From NCBI GenBank assembly GCA_022410635.1, contig JAJVDF010000015.1, positions 4,399,859 to 4,463,858 of the forward strand: a stretch of DNA of 64,000 nt. The letters are read 5' to 3'. Position 1 is the first letter of the stretch; each line of letters begins with the position of its first letter. A model generated the notes under the pieces. That model worked only from the letters and a program-made list of their open reading frames with translations, searched no databases and was not told the DNA's origin. Of the stretch, positions 1 to 13,995 are shown one piece after another. A program made the position numbers and the translations under genes. Source of the stretch: Tretioscincus oriximinensis (lineage: Eukaryota; Chordata; Lepidosauria; Squamata; Gymnophthalmidae).

Positions 1-92
1 GTGCTCCAGACCCTTGATCATTTTTGTTGCCCTTTTCTGCACCTTCTCCAGTTCCAAAATATCCCTCTTGAGATGTGGTGACCAGAATTGAA
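1..92 (-). repeat. CR1/L3-like LINE fragment, antisense
   Basis: Sequence of the type cttgatcattt...gttgcccttttctgcacc...ggtgaccagaattg is the reverse complement of a part of a CR1/L3-like LINE open frame near its C-terminus. Truncated by the window edge. Confidence 0.5.
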
Positions 93-220
93 GGGGGGGA
101 GGCTGGGAGGAAGGTTGCAAATATATATATGGCAGTGTTCTGGTAGGGTGTGTGTGTGTGGAAGATTTGCACTGCGTGGACAATGCAAAACATTTGTATC
201 AATGATACTGGCAGCTTCCA

Positions 221-373
221 CGCACAGCCTTAGGAATAGGAGCCTGCCAACCACATGCTAGTGTAGGCTATGGCAGGCCCCGAATGGGGCCTGCCATAGT
301 CTACACTGGCATGTGGATGGCCAAGCTCTGTCCGGAGATGTGACCCATAACAAGGCTCCGTGTGGACGGGGCC
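221..373. repeat. Foldback repeat, family 1 (partial)
   Basis: Palindrome centred on ggccccgaatggggcc, with arms reading tgccatag...ctacactggcatgt. The same family occurs at 17182-17361, 20742-20885 and 40946-41107, with part copies near 22632 and 23584. No coding capacity, so probably a MITE. Confidence 0.65.
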
Positions 374-856
374 ACTATCACTAAAGTTAGGAAATTAAGA
401 TTTAAGACTAATTTCCCAAATGCAAACCTCAGATGCCAAAAATATATTGTACGCAGCGAAAGATGCAACGGGCTGGAGAGGGGAGAAAAATGGGGAAAGG
501 TATTCAGAATATTTTAAATACTAAAAATGTTTTGATTTTTGTGCATGTCTAAGGAACTTGAATCAAACGTTTTGAACGTCAGGGAGAAAAAAGGAAAGTA
601 GAAGCCAGGTAGAGTATATAGTTCAGTTCAGTTGCGCTCCTATGCCAGGGATGGGTTTGTTGGGGAGCCTGTTCGGCGAGGTTTGAAGGTGAAAAGGATC
701 TAGGGGGTTTGGCGAAATGTCTTGGGACTACCACTGAGCTTTATTCTGGGCGACGTAGATGGGCTGCCACCAGACGTAAACAATAACAAGCTGCCAGTTT
801 CCTGATTTTCAACTTCCTTACAGAATTCCTGTTTCCTGTGTTATGGTTTTTAAGTT
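374..856. other. No gene seen; unclassified intergenic
   Basis: Nothing recognisable except about 775-856, which resembles 18470-18600 and is probably part of an older repeat split by the LINE fragment that follows. Confidence 0.4.
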
Positions 857-1110
857 AAGAACATAAGAACATAAGAAGAGCCATACTGGATCAGGCCACA
901 GCCCATCGAGTCCAGCATTCTGTGTCACACAAAGGCCCACCAGATGCACCTGGGCAGTCCGAACAGAGGTAAGCAAAATATGCTGCTCCTGTTCGTGACT
1001 CCCTGCAAATGGTATTTCAAAAGTCCTGCCTGTTGCTCCATCCCGGAGGCTACATCCAGACAACTATCTTAGTATCCATTTATACCCTTAGTGTCCATAA
1101 ACCTGTCTAG
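857..1110 (-). repeat. CR1/L3-like LINE 3' end
   Basis: Starts with the tandem tail aagaacataagaacataag and contains atactggatcaggccacagc. Nearly identical to 24276-24548 and 61674-61840, so this subfamily was active fairly recently. The coding strand is minus. Confidence 0.75.
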
Positions 1111-1149
1111 TTGTGTTTCTGCCTGCTTTTCTACGCTGCTTTTTCACGA

Positions 1150-1452
1150 TGAAGAAGAAGAACTGGGTTTTTATACCCCGCTTTTCTCACCTGAAGGGAC
1201 TCAAAGTGGTTTATAAGAGTATTTTTCGCCCGAAGGCTTCCATTCTGTCTTCCCCACCACACTATGGTGGATCCCATGTAGCTACTCGCAGTCAGTTGCA
1301 ATTTCTTGCAATTCTTGCTTTCGAATAGCTGGGTTGGCTTGAGCTACAGGCTAGTGGAAGGTGCTCACCCTTCCCCCACATCCAATACATGGCTTAGAAA
1401 CCTGATCTCCCAGATGAGAGACCGTCTCCTAAGCAATTGAGCCACTGGTGCC
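1150..1452 (-). repeat. tRNA-derived SINE
   Basis: Read on the minus strand, the 5' end has a pol III A-box-like stretch (tggctcaattgc) and a B-box-like stretch (aggtttctaagcc). A unique body follows, then a tail ending in gcggggtataaaaacccag(ttc)n. The same family is at 3205-3512, 9921-10226, 51671-51970 and, in part, 42825-42950. Confidence 0.65.
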
Positions 1453-3204
1453 TACAATGACAAGTGCTTATAATAAAAGCATGGATGCCCAGCAGCCATC
1501 ATATAGAAAAAGTGAAATAGAGCTATTGTTGTGCTGGCAGCAGTGCCTGGTGGGAAGTGTANTCCTAAGAGTGTGCAGCATCTTTTGCCCAGGGGAAAAG
1601 GAAGCCTCTTTAGACAATTGCCCAGTCCTGCGCCCTCTGGAAACATTTTTTCTGCTTACAGGAAGGTGTGGGGGCTGAATATAGCAAGATGCTTTCTTTG
1701 GCATNCTGTAATTCAGAAAACCCACCTTTAGTTTAGTTAGTCTTTAGAGAGCACATCAGCGAAGCGTTTTGCTGTTTCCTTTGGCAATCTCTAACTCAGA
1801 AAAACCATCTTTGGTTTTTAGATAATGTGGAAAGAAAATTACTATTCTCCTTTGCTGAATCTCTTTCTCATTCTAAAGTGGTTTGAAGCTGTTGGATTAA
1901 AATTTAAGTATGGCCAGGGCCATAACTCTAAAAGATTGCCATTCTTGATTTTTGTTAGCTTCAAGGTTGGTTTGCAATTTTTCTTTGGCAACAGATAGCA
2001 ATTACCATGGAAACTGACCGTGCTACAGGATAAAAGCAAATACTGTATAATCTCCATTTTGACAATTAGAATGATTTTGCGTTCCTTATTCCAACAGGCA
2101 GTGAGGACTTCCAAGACAGGACTGTTCATTTTGCACTGCAGATTTAAATGGACCTATTTAATACTGGCTGTATTTCTTGATATACAATTAGGTATCTTTT
2201 ACAGTAATTTGATTAGGGAGTTCCATATTTCACTCCAAAAAAGATGCACTGACATGAAATTTGGGATGGTTTTAGGATTAAACAGTTGGGGGGGGGGAAG
2301 GTCTTATATGGCATAAATACAGTAATTAATGAGTGCCTGTCTTTAATCCATTTTAGCAAAAAAATCCTACACCCCCATGAAATGGAGTCACTTTAACCAC
2401 AAGTTGACTTTAGCTTGCATATCAATGGCAAGATCAGATCTGTATTATATATATACATTGTATTGCAATACAGCTTGTTCAGTCTGATTGAAGCCTGCAG
2501 CTAGATGAGCCACATTCCACATAAATAAATAAATAAAAGGATTGTAAAGGTCAGAGTAAATTCAAATAAGCATTCTGACTCTGTGTGAGAGAAGGAAGCA
2601 GAAAACGGAGTTAGGAAATGCTTGATTATTTTATAAAATCTTGATAAAGGCAGAATATAGAATGACAGCTACAGTTTTACAGTACAACTATACACTCCCA
2701 TCTGCTACTGTTNACATCGATCATCAGTTGCACAATCTGAGATTAAATATTAAACATTTTGGGTGTGAAAATGGGCTCACATAATGTTATTGCTCATCTG
2801 TTTCAGTTTCCCCAAATGATAAACTGGAGGGGAAAAAATCAACTGATTTTATTAAATGAGAATGTCCCTCCAAGGATTTAAACTGGAACCTTTCCAATTC
2901 CAACCTGGAATATTTTATAGACAAAAACACGTTTTCTTGTTGTTAGATATCACGGAGCCATAGCTGATTCTGGTTCCTGTCACAGAAATCCTTATGCAGT
3001 TTTCTCCGCAGGGGTTCGGAAGTGGGTTATCATTCCAGCTTCCAGGAAGGATCTATGCCTCAAACTGGCCTCAAACTTCTACCACTCAGCGAATGCCCTT
3101 CCCCAATGGTACTTTGCAGAATCTGTAAACTCTTATACATCATAGCTGGCTCTCTTCAGTGACAACCATGCTTGATTCTGGTTCATCCCACATCTGGGTC
3201 ACAT
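1453..3204. other. No gene or recognised repeat
   Basis: AT-rich sequence without a convincing open frame. Short A-rich tract at 2523-2538 and an AT stretch near 2445. Confidence 0.4.
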
Positions 3205-3512
3205 AGAAGAAGAAGAAGAAGAAGAACTTGGTTCTTAAACCCCGCTTTTCTCACCTTTCAAAGGGACTCAAAGCGGCTTACAAGGATAGATTTTGCCCGA
3301 AGGCTCACATTCTATCTTCCCCACCAGGCTGTGGTGGTTCCCATGTATCTACTTGCAGTCAGTTGCAATTTCTTGCAATTCATGCTTTCGAATAGCTGGG
3401 TTGGCTAGAGCTAGAGGCTAGTGGAAGGTGCTCACCCCTCCCCACGTCCCACACAGGGCTTCAAAACCCCATCTCCCAGGCGAGAGACGAATTCCTAAGC
3501 AACTGAGCTATC
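3205..3512 (-). repeat. tRNA-derived SINE
   Basis: Same family as 1150-1452. On the minus strand the A-box tagctcagttgc and a degenerate B-box are clear, and the tail is a (ttc)n run seen here as gaagaagaag. Confidence 0.68.
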
Positions 3513-5530
3513 CAGGAATCTTAAACAAAAAAAAACTGATCTTTTTAGACAGCCAAATCGTTATGCTCTTCAGCCGTACTACACCTTCCAGCCAATATTG
3601 CATTGCATATCTTGGAAAACGAATTGAGATTCCCCACCCCCGTTAGGGACAATCCAGAAACCCAGAATTTTTTAACTGGAAAAGCAAAATAAAATAAGAC
3701 CGGGAAAGGGAAGTTCATCTCTGCATAGCTGTGACATTTGCTGTGACGCTTTGGAATTCATTGACGAAATCAATCCCAGATTCCTTTCCATAGTAACATC
3801 TGATGAGTGAAACAGAATCCTTAGCTAAAATTACATCGCCCTTCAAGGGGGATCCATTCCATATATGACTTACTGCAGCCAGCAAACTGAAGGTAACTGG
3901 TGAGCAAGGCAATGTATCTGTAGGTGGATGTTATTTACAGGTAGCGCTCAAGATGAAGGCAAAAGTTAGATTTTATATTTTGAAGCATTCATTGGTACCT
4001 TGATGCTGCCAATTTCCTGGTGTGAAGAACACAGGGTGTCTTGCAGCTGCTAGAAGATCAAAGTTGGGAACAAAAAAAAATGCCTGCTTAGGCATTCCTT
4101 CTCCTTTCCCTGCTCAAACCAGTTTCTCCACTCTGGGTTTTGCTTCTTCTCAGAGTTATCAAGAGGGTCTAAGTTTCACTCAACGTTTTGGTTGATCTTT
4201 TCTCTTGCTACACAGCAGCTTTTGCTACTTTCTCAAATCTAATCAGTTCCCACAAACTCACAAAGTCAGGAACTCTTGCATATAGTTGCTGCATGTGGTG
4301 ATAAACCTAACACCAAGACTCATGGGTTACTTTGAAATCTATATCTGTGACATGCTTTGCATTAAGGTGAACCAAAGTTATTTCATATTGATTCTAAGGC
4401 CTTTAAGGGAGAAACATTAAGAAAATTCTCCTGAGAAACCTTGCAGGAAAGCAGATGTAAGTTGTAAAACAATTGATCCTTTAGATGGTCAGCAATTAGG
4501 TGTAAAATTTGCAACCTTGGAAGACAGTGTGAAGTGAGATAAGGCTGATTAACAATACGGGGCCAAGAAAGGGAGGAAACAAAAAACATTCCAGAAAACC
4601 AGGCCTGGAGATTCTCTAAAAACGTACCTTACATATGAAAGGTAGGTTTGTGCATTTTGAAGACTGATTGTCAATTTCAAAGATCAACCAATCACATTTC
4701 TTCAAGAGAAACCAAGGAGCGACTTGGGAATAAAAGAAGATAGTTTGGGGCTATAATTTTTATTTTAGGATCATACCTTAAGATCAGGCGTATTGTGGAT
4801 GATTTCCTTTGATATCAGAGAGATGGCGCCCAGCCGTCCTCTATGGCAGTGTGGTCCACCCTTTAGTTACCCGAGGGCCAATCAAACTTTAGTATAGGGA
4901 TTTGAGGACCAGAAATTGAGTGCACGAATTGAGTGCAGAAAAGAGAGAAAGGAAAAAAAGGAAAAAGAAGAAGCCTTTAAAAAGGTGATTGGATCGGGTG
5001 GCATTGGACTGTGATTATCGCTGTCTGCAAAACACGTGCCAGAAAATGGTGGACACAATGGTGGAGGCATGCGCGATTGGAGCTCTGATCTGCTTGTCTT
5101 CCACTTGCAAACAGCATGGAGGCCCAGGCTTCACCTCCTTTTAAGGCAGGCACAAAACCCCCACCTGTGCCGACTGCTTTGCGTGCGTCGTCCCACTCCA
5201 GAGATCAGAGCTGACTCAGAAGTGCCTGAAGAGATGCTGACGCTCGCAGCTGCCTCCCACTTCACCTGCAATAGGTAAGCTGCACGTTGGATCACACTGC
5301 TCTATGGGAAAGAGCGGACTTTTGCTGGACTTTGAAATGTAAGTTTGTTTTGTGCTTGTGCAACTGTTTTTGAGGATACCAAGCAATTTATTTTCTTCAT
5401 GCATTCGAGTTTCATTTCCTTGCCATACTTTTTCTTTATTTTTTTTTTAATAAACTTAACTTTATTCATTGGCAAGTGTATTTTGTGACTTGTTACATTT
5501 TGAATTGTTTCATGTCCTCGTAGTCGAAGA
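3513..5530. other. No gene seen
   Basis: Unclassified intergenic sequence. The open frames at 4882-5404 are short, overlap one another on both strands and match nothing I know. Confidence 0.4.
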
Positions 5531-5768
5531 AACTATAGAGGCCATTAACCAACTGAAGAGTGGTGAGGCAACAGGCACTGATGGAATCCCACCTGAGATT
5601 TCTGGAAGCCTAGCGGTTTAGCACTACATACTAAGCTTTGGGGATTCTTCCGCTTGCTGCTGGGATCAAGACAAATGACTAAGGGACCTTCATGATGCAG
5701 TCATTGTCCCTCTATACAAGAACAAAGGAGAAAAGTGTGACTGCCTTAACTATCAATGGATAATCCCA
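5531..5768 (+). pseudogene. Non-LTR reverse transcriptase fragment
   Basis: Broken frames read EAINQLKSGEATGTDGIPPE and, further on, LRDLHDAVIVPLYKNKGEK. These are the conserved K-GK--G-DGIP and DAVIVPLYKNKGEK motifs at the start of a LINE reverse transcriptase. In-frame stops show it is dead. Confidence 0.65.
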
Positions 5769-6212
5769 CTGCTATCAGTGTCTCCCTTCAGATGTTATTA
5801 TCCCATGTTCTTCTTTGCATCTCAAGACACAAACAACCATGCTTAAGATTGGATCAGAGATCAGTCACACTAGTTTCTGCAGGTAACTACACTTTGTGTA
5901 GAAGCACAAATAACTTCTTGATAGGCACGATCAAGTACCTGTACTGTAACTGGCAGGAGTTCATCCAGCTCTTCATGGAATAATTCCTACCAATCAGCTT
6001 AAACAAACACAATGAACATCCTGATGATTTTTTCNCATACAGGGAATAAAAACACTGTAGTAACTCTTATTTTGGTCAAGTTGAGTGAGGAACTATATAA
6101 GCACAGAGCAAGAAAATGTAGCCAACCAGAAACCTGTGAATAAATACTGCTGGCAAACAATCAATCAGGCCCACAGAAAACCAGATGAGGGGGCAGCCAG
6201 TGTGAAGCTCAG

Positions 6213-6490
6213 CATAAGAACATAAGAAGAGCCATACTGGATCAGGCCACAGCCCATCAAGTCCAGCATTCTGTGTCACACAGGGGCCCACCAGATGCAC
6301 CAGGAAAGCAAAATATGCTCCTGTTCATGACTCCCTGCAAATGGCATTTCAAGAGTCCTGCCTGTTGCTCCATCCGGGAGGCGACATCCAGACAACTATC
6401 CTAGTATCCATTTATACCCTTAGTGTCCATAAACCTGTCTAATCCTGTCTTGAAACTATCCAAGCTGTTAGCATTGCCAGAAGTGGAGGT
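6213..6490 (-). repeat. CR1/L3-like LINE 3' end
   Basis: Contains the gccatactggatcaggccac block with a short internal deletion. More diverged than the copies at 857 and 24276. Confidence 0.7.
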
Positions 6491-7177
6491 AAAGAACACT
6501 GAAGTAAGAGAAAATGCGGTAGGCTTATTTCTTTGTTTGAATGCTGTACCGGAACCAATCATGCTAGACAACAGGCATATGACATAATAATACGATGTCT
6601 GAAAACAAAAAAGGAACTCTTATATTTTCTTAAAAATTCTTACTGTGGGACTTTGTGTCATTGTGGTTTTGCAGAAAGTCTTCTTTTGACATTGATTTAT
6701 AAGTTATGTGCACACAATGTTTTTTTACTTCGTTCGTAGGGTAATCAGGGTGTCCCGGGCACATGTGCTAAGTGTTTTTCAGTAGTCGACCCGCAGCGGA
6801 TCACCTTTTTCTCCGGAATAAAATATTGTTTGGATATTCAGGCATCGTTCAGCAGGACCCCTGTATTCTCACAACCGTATGCATGTGCACAAATTAGATG
6901 CAAGATGATAAACATGTTATGGANCTGGGGCATTGGTCACGGAATATACATGTATGGTGTGCACGGACATGTGATTGCTATATTCCAGATTATAGCATTG
7001 TAGCTTTTTCTAAGTCTTGGTGTACACCTAGCCACAGTTACAGATCAGGTTAGTGCACTTCGCAAAAAGAAAAATACAAATCTAATGCTATGATGTGTTG
7101 GGATAGTGGCTGTCTTGCTGCTGGTGGGCGGGCACACTCGGGCCAGCAGAGACAGTCACGTGTGTAACAGGCTTAGT

Positions 7178-7640
7178 ATAGAATCATAGAATCATAGAGT
7201 CGGAAGGGACCTCCAGGGTCATCGGGTCCAACCCCCTGCTCGATGCAGGATTCATTAAACCATCCCACACAGATGACTGTCCAGTCTCTGTTTGAAAACT
7301 TCCAGGGAAGGCGAACTCACCACCCCCTGTGGCAAACTGTTCCACTGGTTTATCACCCTGACTGTTAGAAAGTTTTTTCTGATATCTAATCTAAATCTAC
7401 TCCCTTGCAGCTTCATTCCATTGTTTCTAGTCCTTCCATGTGCTAATGAGAACAGTGCTGATCCCTCTGCTCTGTGACAGCCCTTCAGATATTTGTAGAC
7501 AGCTATCAAGTCTCCTCTCAGTCTTCTCTTTTACAAACTAAANATCCCCAGGTCCTTTAACCGTTCCTCATAGGACATGGTTTCCAGACCACTCACCATC
7601 CTTGTAACTCTCTTTTGTACTTGCTCTAGTTGTTCAGGCT
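7178..7640 (-). repeat. CR1 LINE 3' end
   Basis: On the minus strand the 84-codon frame 7509-7255 is the CR1 ORF2 C-terminus (YKYLKGC, SLAHGRTRNN, NSLPQGVV). It ends in the CR1-type tandem octamer tail tatgattctatgattct. 5' truncated, as is usual for CR1. Confidence 0.8.
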
Positions 7641-9920
7641 TTGCAACCACCAAGTTTTAGCAGGCCTCTGGGGTTAACTAAAGTTCAAGATGTTGGTAGC
7701 GTGTGCTGAGATAATTGGGAAAATGTTCCTTCTCATTATTAGTTTCCTCTCCCAGTTAACTCCCAAAAAGTTCTCCTGGGAATGGTGTTTAATTGGGGAT
7801 GACCACATGGGCAAGAGTGCGCGTGTGTGTAACTGGGAAGATGTTGGATGGTGATATAAGCAAGCCTTGTATACTATAATATATGATCTGTCTGTCTTTG
7901 GCATCCTCGCCTCTTCAGTGATGCTAGAAATGTTCTCAGCAGCCTGGCAAAATGGACCTGGAAAAGGAGAGGGAGAGTTCCAGTTGGAGATTCTTTTTCA
8001 TCCTTTCAATCGACATTTTGGTTTGCAGCTGATCTCAAACACATATTTCAATAGGATCAAAGAAAAATCGTATCAGTTGATTCCAAGGACCAGAAGGCCA
8101 CAAAAGGTGTATTAAACTTGCAATAAAACTCTTTACAGATCTAGTAGAAGCAGCTAATATATTTATTGCACAGCCCTGTAGAATTTAATAGCTTTTTTGG
8201 AATGTGTGCAAAATCAGTCAAGATTTATGATGTTTTGAAAAGCATACCAGAAACAAAAGGATCACTAGAATGAACAGCACACACATCTGATCCCAAGCAG
8301 TATCCACCATTTGTTGAAGAGATAGTCCAGTGAATGCTAAATCTACTGCAGCAAATGTTTAAGAAATGATTGACAAATTGCCTGGAAAGAAGGCAAATGC
8401 GCTAGGACATTTTAGACTAGTTTGGGAAAAAAATATTTCCCCTCCCCAGGGTGCAGCAGACATTAGGAGCTGCACCTGAGGAACATTTTTACCTTCTATA
8501 CACATTACAGGTGCAAACTTCTATCCCACATTTTATCTGGTAACCCAATCTTAGATGGCATCAACCTATGGAACACCGTTATGGAATCTCCACTGTTGCG
8601 AAAAGACAAAAACTAGTCCAACTTGCTTAGCAGAACAAGGATTTGAATCCTGGTCTACCAATCCCAGACCACTATTTCAACCTACGTAGCTGCTATCCAA
8701 GTAGAACTGTGTGGATTATATCTTCCTAATCTTCCTATATCTTAGAGCATACCTTTGTTTTGCTGGCAGGAGACAACTTGAAGAGGACCCGAAGTTGAGT
8801 CTCCCCTGCCCTCTGCTTTTCTCAACCTGAAGGGAATCAAAGTGGCTGCCATAACTTTCTGTTCTACTCTTCACAGCAAACACCTTGTGAAGTAGCTGGG
8901 GTTGAGAGAGTGCATGTGAACTGTGACTAGCCTAAGGTCAACAGCCGGCTTTTGTCGATCACTCTAACCTTGTGGTGATACATCTTGTGAATTTGGCTGC
9001 CCTGGTGACCTCAGTAAGCCACTGGGCTCCACTGGGGCTCCTGCACATGGAGTAATTCTTCACCCTCAGAATGCAGAGGCACAAATATGATGTATTTCAC
9101 AATGGCAAAAAGATTGAAAAACTACTTTCAGATTTGCTTATTGCATATATTAGAGGAGCAATGAAGTCTCTCCAACCACTCTCATACTTCTTTGGCATGG
9201 AATACAGTGAAAATGCAATGACTTTGATGTCCCTTCCAAACATTTTCCACATGTGATGGAAACATCGCCTCTATCTCACTTTTTAGTTACCTGGGGTGGG
9301 GGGAATGACACAAGCTCTAGAAATACGCATTCATAAATAATCTCTAGTACAATCAGCAATTTGTTCAAAGACAGATCAGCTGTTAAAAACAGCTAGCATA
9401 TTCTACCCTAATGGTAGGATTGGCCACATACCCTACTTACCAGCAGTTATTCAAATTCCTAAGTTTTAATGGTGATCCTACGGTGTGGATTGCTATTGCG
9501 GTCCTCCTATTCATTCCAGGCAAATTTTACCATTCTGGCAGCAACTTCTTAATTTCTAAGCACAGAAGATATTGCAGGACAGAAAAAAAGATTAAATGAA
9601 AAGCAGAACATATTTTCCTGCTGAAGATGGCCTAGAGCATGTGGTATGAGCAGACAAACCTAAATCTAGGCAAATCTAGAATGTGTTCCTAAATTTGTCT
9701 TCCCTATTTCATAGTCTGGAAATGAACATCTCTTCTCCATTGATTACACTGTAGTGTGCTTTTTAGTTAGATTGAACAGAAAGATATGTAGGCAAGGAGT
9801 CGAGAATTCATAGTATGTGAGATGCAGTTTTTCCCAATCTGACACTCTTTTTGGTGACTGAGGTCCCCCAGAGATCCTGGTGGGAAGGGGAGCAGAGGTT
9901 CCAAAGAGCAGCCAACAGTA
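7641..9920. other. No gene; one weak repeat at 8755-8965
   Basis: Mostly unclassified. Around 8790-8965 there is gcttttctcaacctgaaggg and later ctgtgactagcctaaggtca, typical of a common squamate SINE/LINE tail. Confidence 0.4.
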
Positions 9921-10226
9921 GGTGGTTGCACTCAGTCGCTTAGGAATCCGTCTCTCATATGGGAGATCAGGTTTCGAAGCCCTGTGTGGGACGTGGGGAG
10001 GGGTGAGCACCTTCCACTAGCCTGTAGCTCTAGCCAACCCAGCTATTCAAAAGCATGAATTGCAAGAAATTGCAACTGACTGCAAGTAGATACATGGGAA
10101 CCACCATAGCCTGGTGGGGAAGACAGAATGGAAGCCTTCGGGCAAAATACCCTTGTAAGCCGCTTTGAGTCCCTTTGAAAGGTGAGAAAAGCGGGGTATA
10201 AGAACCAAGTTCTTCTTCTTCTTCTT
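9921..10226 (+). repeat. tRNA-derived SINE
   Basis: Forward copy of the family at 1150 and 3205, from the tRNA-like head through aggtttcgaagccc (B-box-like) to gcggggtataagaacc and a (ttc)n tail. Confidence 0.68.
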
Positions 10227-13200
10227 GTGTGGAGAGAGATAAAGAGGGAGGTCAAGTGGCTGAGAAGAGGAGAATGATGTTTTGGGGTGAAGGATGAGAC
10301 CAGGGCCTGGATACAATTGAGAGTGAAATTGGGTTAAGCTGAAAAGAATAAAAGTAGCTCTTTAAGCTTCCTATATAGGCTATAAAAGCCACGTGTGTAT
10401 GTGTCATTCAGAGGCCTGAAAGTGGGTGGTGGACTCATGAGGATCAATGGTGGCAGTAGATGTAGACAAGGTCTCCTGTGAGAAACAGATATATAATTCT
10501 AAAGAATCATATTGAAAGCTGTATTAACTGGCTTGGACAGTAATACAGGAAACTAGAAGTAAAGCAAGGTATCTGGGGCACTTCATGGAAGCATGGAATC
10601 ATTACCAGTTATGGACTAGAATTTTCAGCTCATGGACCAACTGGCTAGGACAATTGGAGGATGCCAGGTTGAAAAGGTCTGGTCTGATGTTTATCTATGC
10701 AAGAATCCTATGCAATCAACCCTTAAGGCAAAAAGCAAGTCCTTGCAGTTCTAAAGGACATAAGAAACTAGGACAAAAGCCTGATTGAAGAACTGTGAGA
10801 GCAACTATGTAAAAAAAAAAAGCCCAGGACTCATTTCATTCCTTCCTATGATTGTATTATATTAATAGTATTTTACAAGAGACCATATTTAGATATATGC
10901 AAGAAATGGACAAGAGAAACCACAGAGAGTCCATTCTCACATGCAACTGAAAGAATTAAGAAAACATCACAATATTTTTGACATTCTGGACCTTCTGGTG
11001 ACTTCCCTTGGCAAAGTGGACTTTTAATAGACTAAAATGTATAAGGGAGTATTTCAGGTCTGAGTCCACGTTGGATTGTGCATCCACTTCTAGACTGTGC
11101 CATGCCACCCAATCATATGCGTTGCTTGTAGTGTTGCTCAGGTGGAGGGGTGGGTGTGGGGAAAATCTTACTTATTGAAGTTCTGCACGGCAAAGAAGCT
11201 CCTGCCTGTTTGGGATCCTTAACTCCCCATGCAGAAGTATAAGATGAAAAGGTGGGTAACTGATATAGTCTTTCAACTACTGTTTGATTAAGACAACAAC
11301 TTCTTCCCCATCCCTCTATCCCATAGGCTTCTTGGGTTCAATTTCGTTTTCTTCCGCCTCTGTCTAGTTGCCCTTTGATCACAGTATAGATGGGTATAGA
11401 ATAAAAACAAGTGGGAACTATGGAGCGTGACGGGAACAAAATGTCGGAATCTCCAGTTTCAGGATTAATATGTGCATAACCCATTAACCACAGTTAATTG
11501 CCACATGGACTTGCAAAGAACTACAGGCTTTCACATCCATGAGCCAGGAACTACTGTAGATGGGGCAGAGTAAGGACCATCTTCAAAGATCCCAGCTCAG
11601 CCCAGCTTACCTTTGAAACCAGGACAGTTCCTTCCACTATTGTCCTGTGTAATACGATGTCTGGTGGGCAAGGTTTGTTTCTTTTTACTTGCACACCTTA
11701 TTGCTGGTACAGGGCCCAGAGGCACCCACAATCTCCGATCCGTATCCCCACCCACTCTCGTATATTAATTTCTTCTTTGGATCTGTGGCAGAACTGAGTG
11801 TAAGCGCCGTGTTCTCTATTGTTGTAACAGCACACACAGCAGTATCTTTAATAAAGTTTGAAAACATTTCACATATCTGACACGCTACATTAACCTTTGG
11901 GTTGTATTCAGCATAACAACTTGTATCCACTCCTCCTCCTTCCTTCTGGGCATTAAGATACAATTACAATTTGCTTTGGGTTTATTTCTCTTCCCAGCCC
12001 ATATGATACAGTTATTTTGCACTCCTGTCCAACATGCTGTTCAATATAAACTTAAGCATTTCCCCTGTGCTAAACTATATATGTCAGTGGAACAGGTAAG
12101 TGTACACCTTCACCCACATTCAAAATTTGGTGATGTCACTTCTGGGGCAGGGCCGGAAGTGACATCATGTTGGGCACCCTTTCCAGAAGCAGAGGTCAGA
12201 AGTGACATCACCAAACAGGAAATGAGATGAGGTAAATTTTCGTGTGCATTGTGGATGAATTTTCTAATTCACTTACTTTCTCCCTTAAATACTCTCCCTC
12301 AGTTCCCATTGTTGCCTGGATTGGTTGTTCCTCAGGTGGAAGCTCCCACTCCCAATAAGGATTCTATTGTAGGCAACACACCCCTACTGGGTTCATCCCA
12401 ACCCTCTCTCTAGGTATATTAGCAAGGCTACAGCCCCTTCCTGCTGGTCATTAAACCCATATTTCCAACAACTACGCAATTAGCTCTCTAAATGTTCCTG
12501 ATATATAGATTCTGTTCGTATAGTTGTGGTTAATGGTAATTGAATTGAATAATGAGGATCGGTCATTGAAGAGGATCACAAATTATATAAATAAAAAATC
12601 AAGGTGATGAAAGGAAGACATTTGTACCCGTATAAATATTGAAAGGTAGGATTATAGCTTTCTTTTTAAATGAAAAGGTCTGGTTTAGTAAAATTAGCTA
12701 CATCGCTTCTATGTTCTGATAAGTCAGATGCTTACTGAAGTTGGGAGAAACAAGAAGTTTCCTCTAGGTTGTTTCCATAAACTTCATCCCTCTGACCTGA
12801 TTTAATTTCATGTTTTTCCAGCAGTGGGTTGGATTACGTTTTGGCTTAAGCAGCCAATTCTATTGCCAAATAACTGAAATAACTGTTTGATTGCATAATG
12901 AAGTTCCCAGGCATGGCCCTCAGATACAAAGAATATCAGATCATAGCTGTTGAAAGGGATCATTTTTCAAAGTTTAGAGATATACAACCGAGAGCAGCCT
13001 TTTAGGAAAGCTAACTGTAGCTGGTGAGGAAAACCCCTATTTCCACCTCCAGTTCTCAGATTCCATTTCAGCAAATAAGCAGATAAAATTTTGCAAAATG
13101 ACACATTGAAACCCACACTGGACAAGGACTAATCTTGTTCAGCGAAGCCCCCAATATTATAAAAATCCAATCTAGGCTGTCCCTGTCTCCTTTTCAACCC

Positions 13201-13995
13201 CCCCTATTCCAAATATGTCTGAAAAACATCAAAGAAGCAGTTGCTTCCACACCTTGCCAGACAAATCTCAACAGATCTTGAAAAACTATTGGTAGGGGNA
13301 GCAATTCAGATTGTGGATGGTAAACCATCAGAAGGTCCCAGGTCTAGAAACAAGTCAATGGAAGACAATAGACAGGTCCCCAGTCGATCTTCCTGTAGGC
13401 AGAAAATAAGTTTCTGGCAGTGCAAATTGGGTAAAGAAGCATCTTTTCCCTCCAGTGCTAGCTGCAGTGCAGGCTGGAAGCTGTAATCCACAGGGCAGGA
13501 CACCGCGCAGGCTGGGCAGAAGAGGCTGCCTGCTGCTGTTGACATTGCCATGAAGTCTTATGATTATATTGGCACATGTGGTGGGAGTATAAGGAAGTAA
13601 AAGAGTTTGGGAATATGATAATAAGTCAGGTTAATATAATTGCTTATGACAGAGTTCAGAACGGGGAAGAACGTGTACTTTTATGCCTGGAAAAAACTAG
13701 AATACATGGAGAACAACATTACAGCATCAGTTATTATTTTAAAATGGAAGGAAAAAATAATGGTCAATATAGATTTTGCATAGATACATTATAGTCCAGT
13801 TAAAGTTCAACCTCTTAAAATAAAAAAGAAAGTTACGGGGGAAAAAAATAAGGAAGGGTGTGAAATGGTTAAAAAAAGATGGGAAATAATTCTGAATATG
13901 GACAAAGAGATTTTACGTAAATAAAGTTTGTATGAAAATATTAGGTTGTTGAAAAAAATATTCAGCCTATCTATTTATCCATCTATTCGTCTAAC
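10227..13995. other. No gene or clear repeat
   Basis: Unclassified intergenic DNA. Short frames occur on both strands with no recognisable motif or splice structure. Confidence 0.4.
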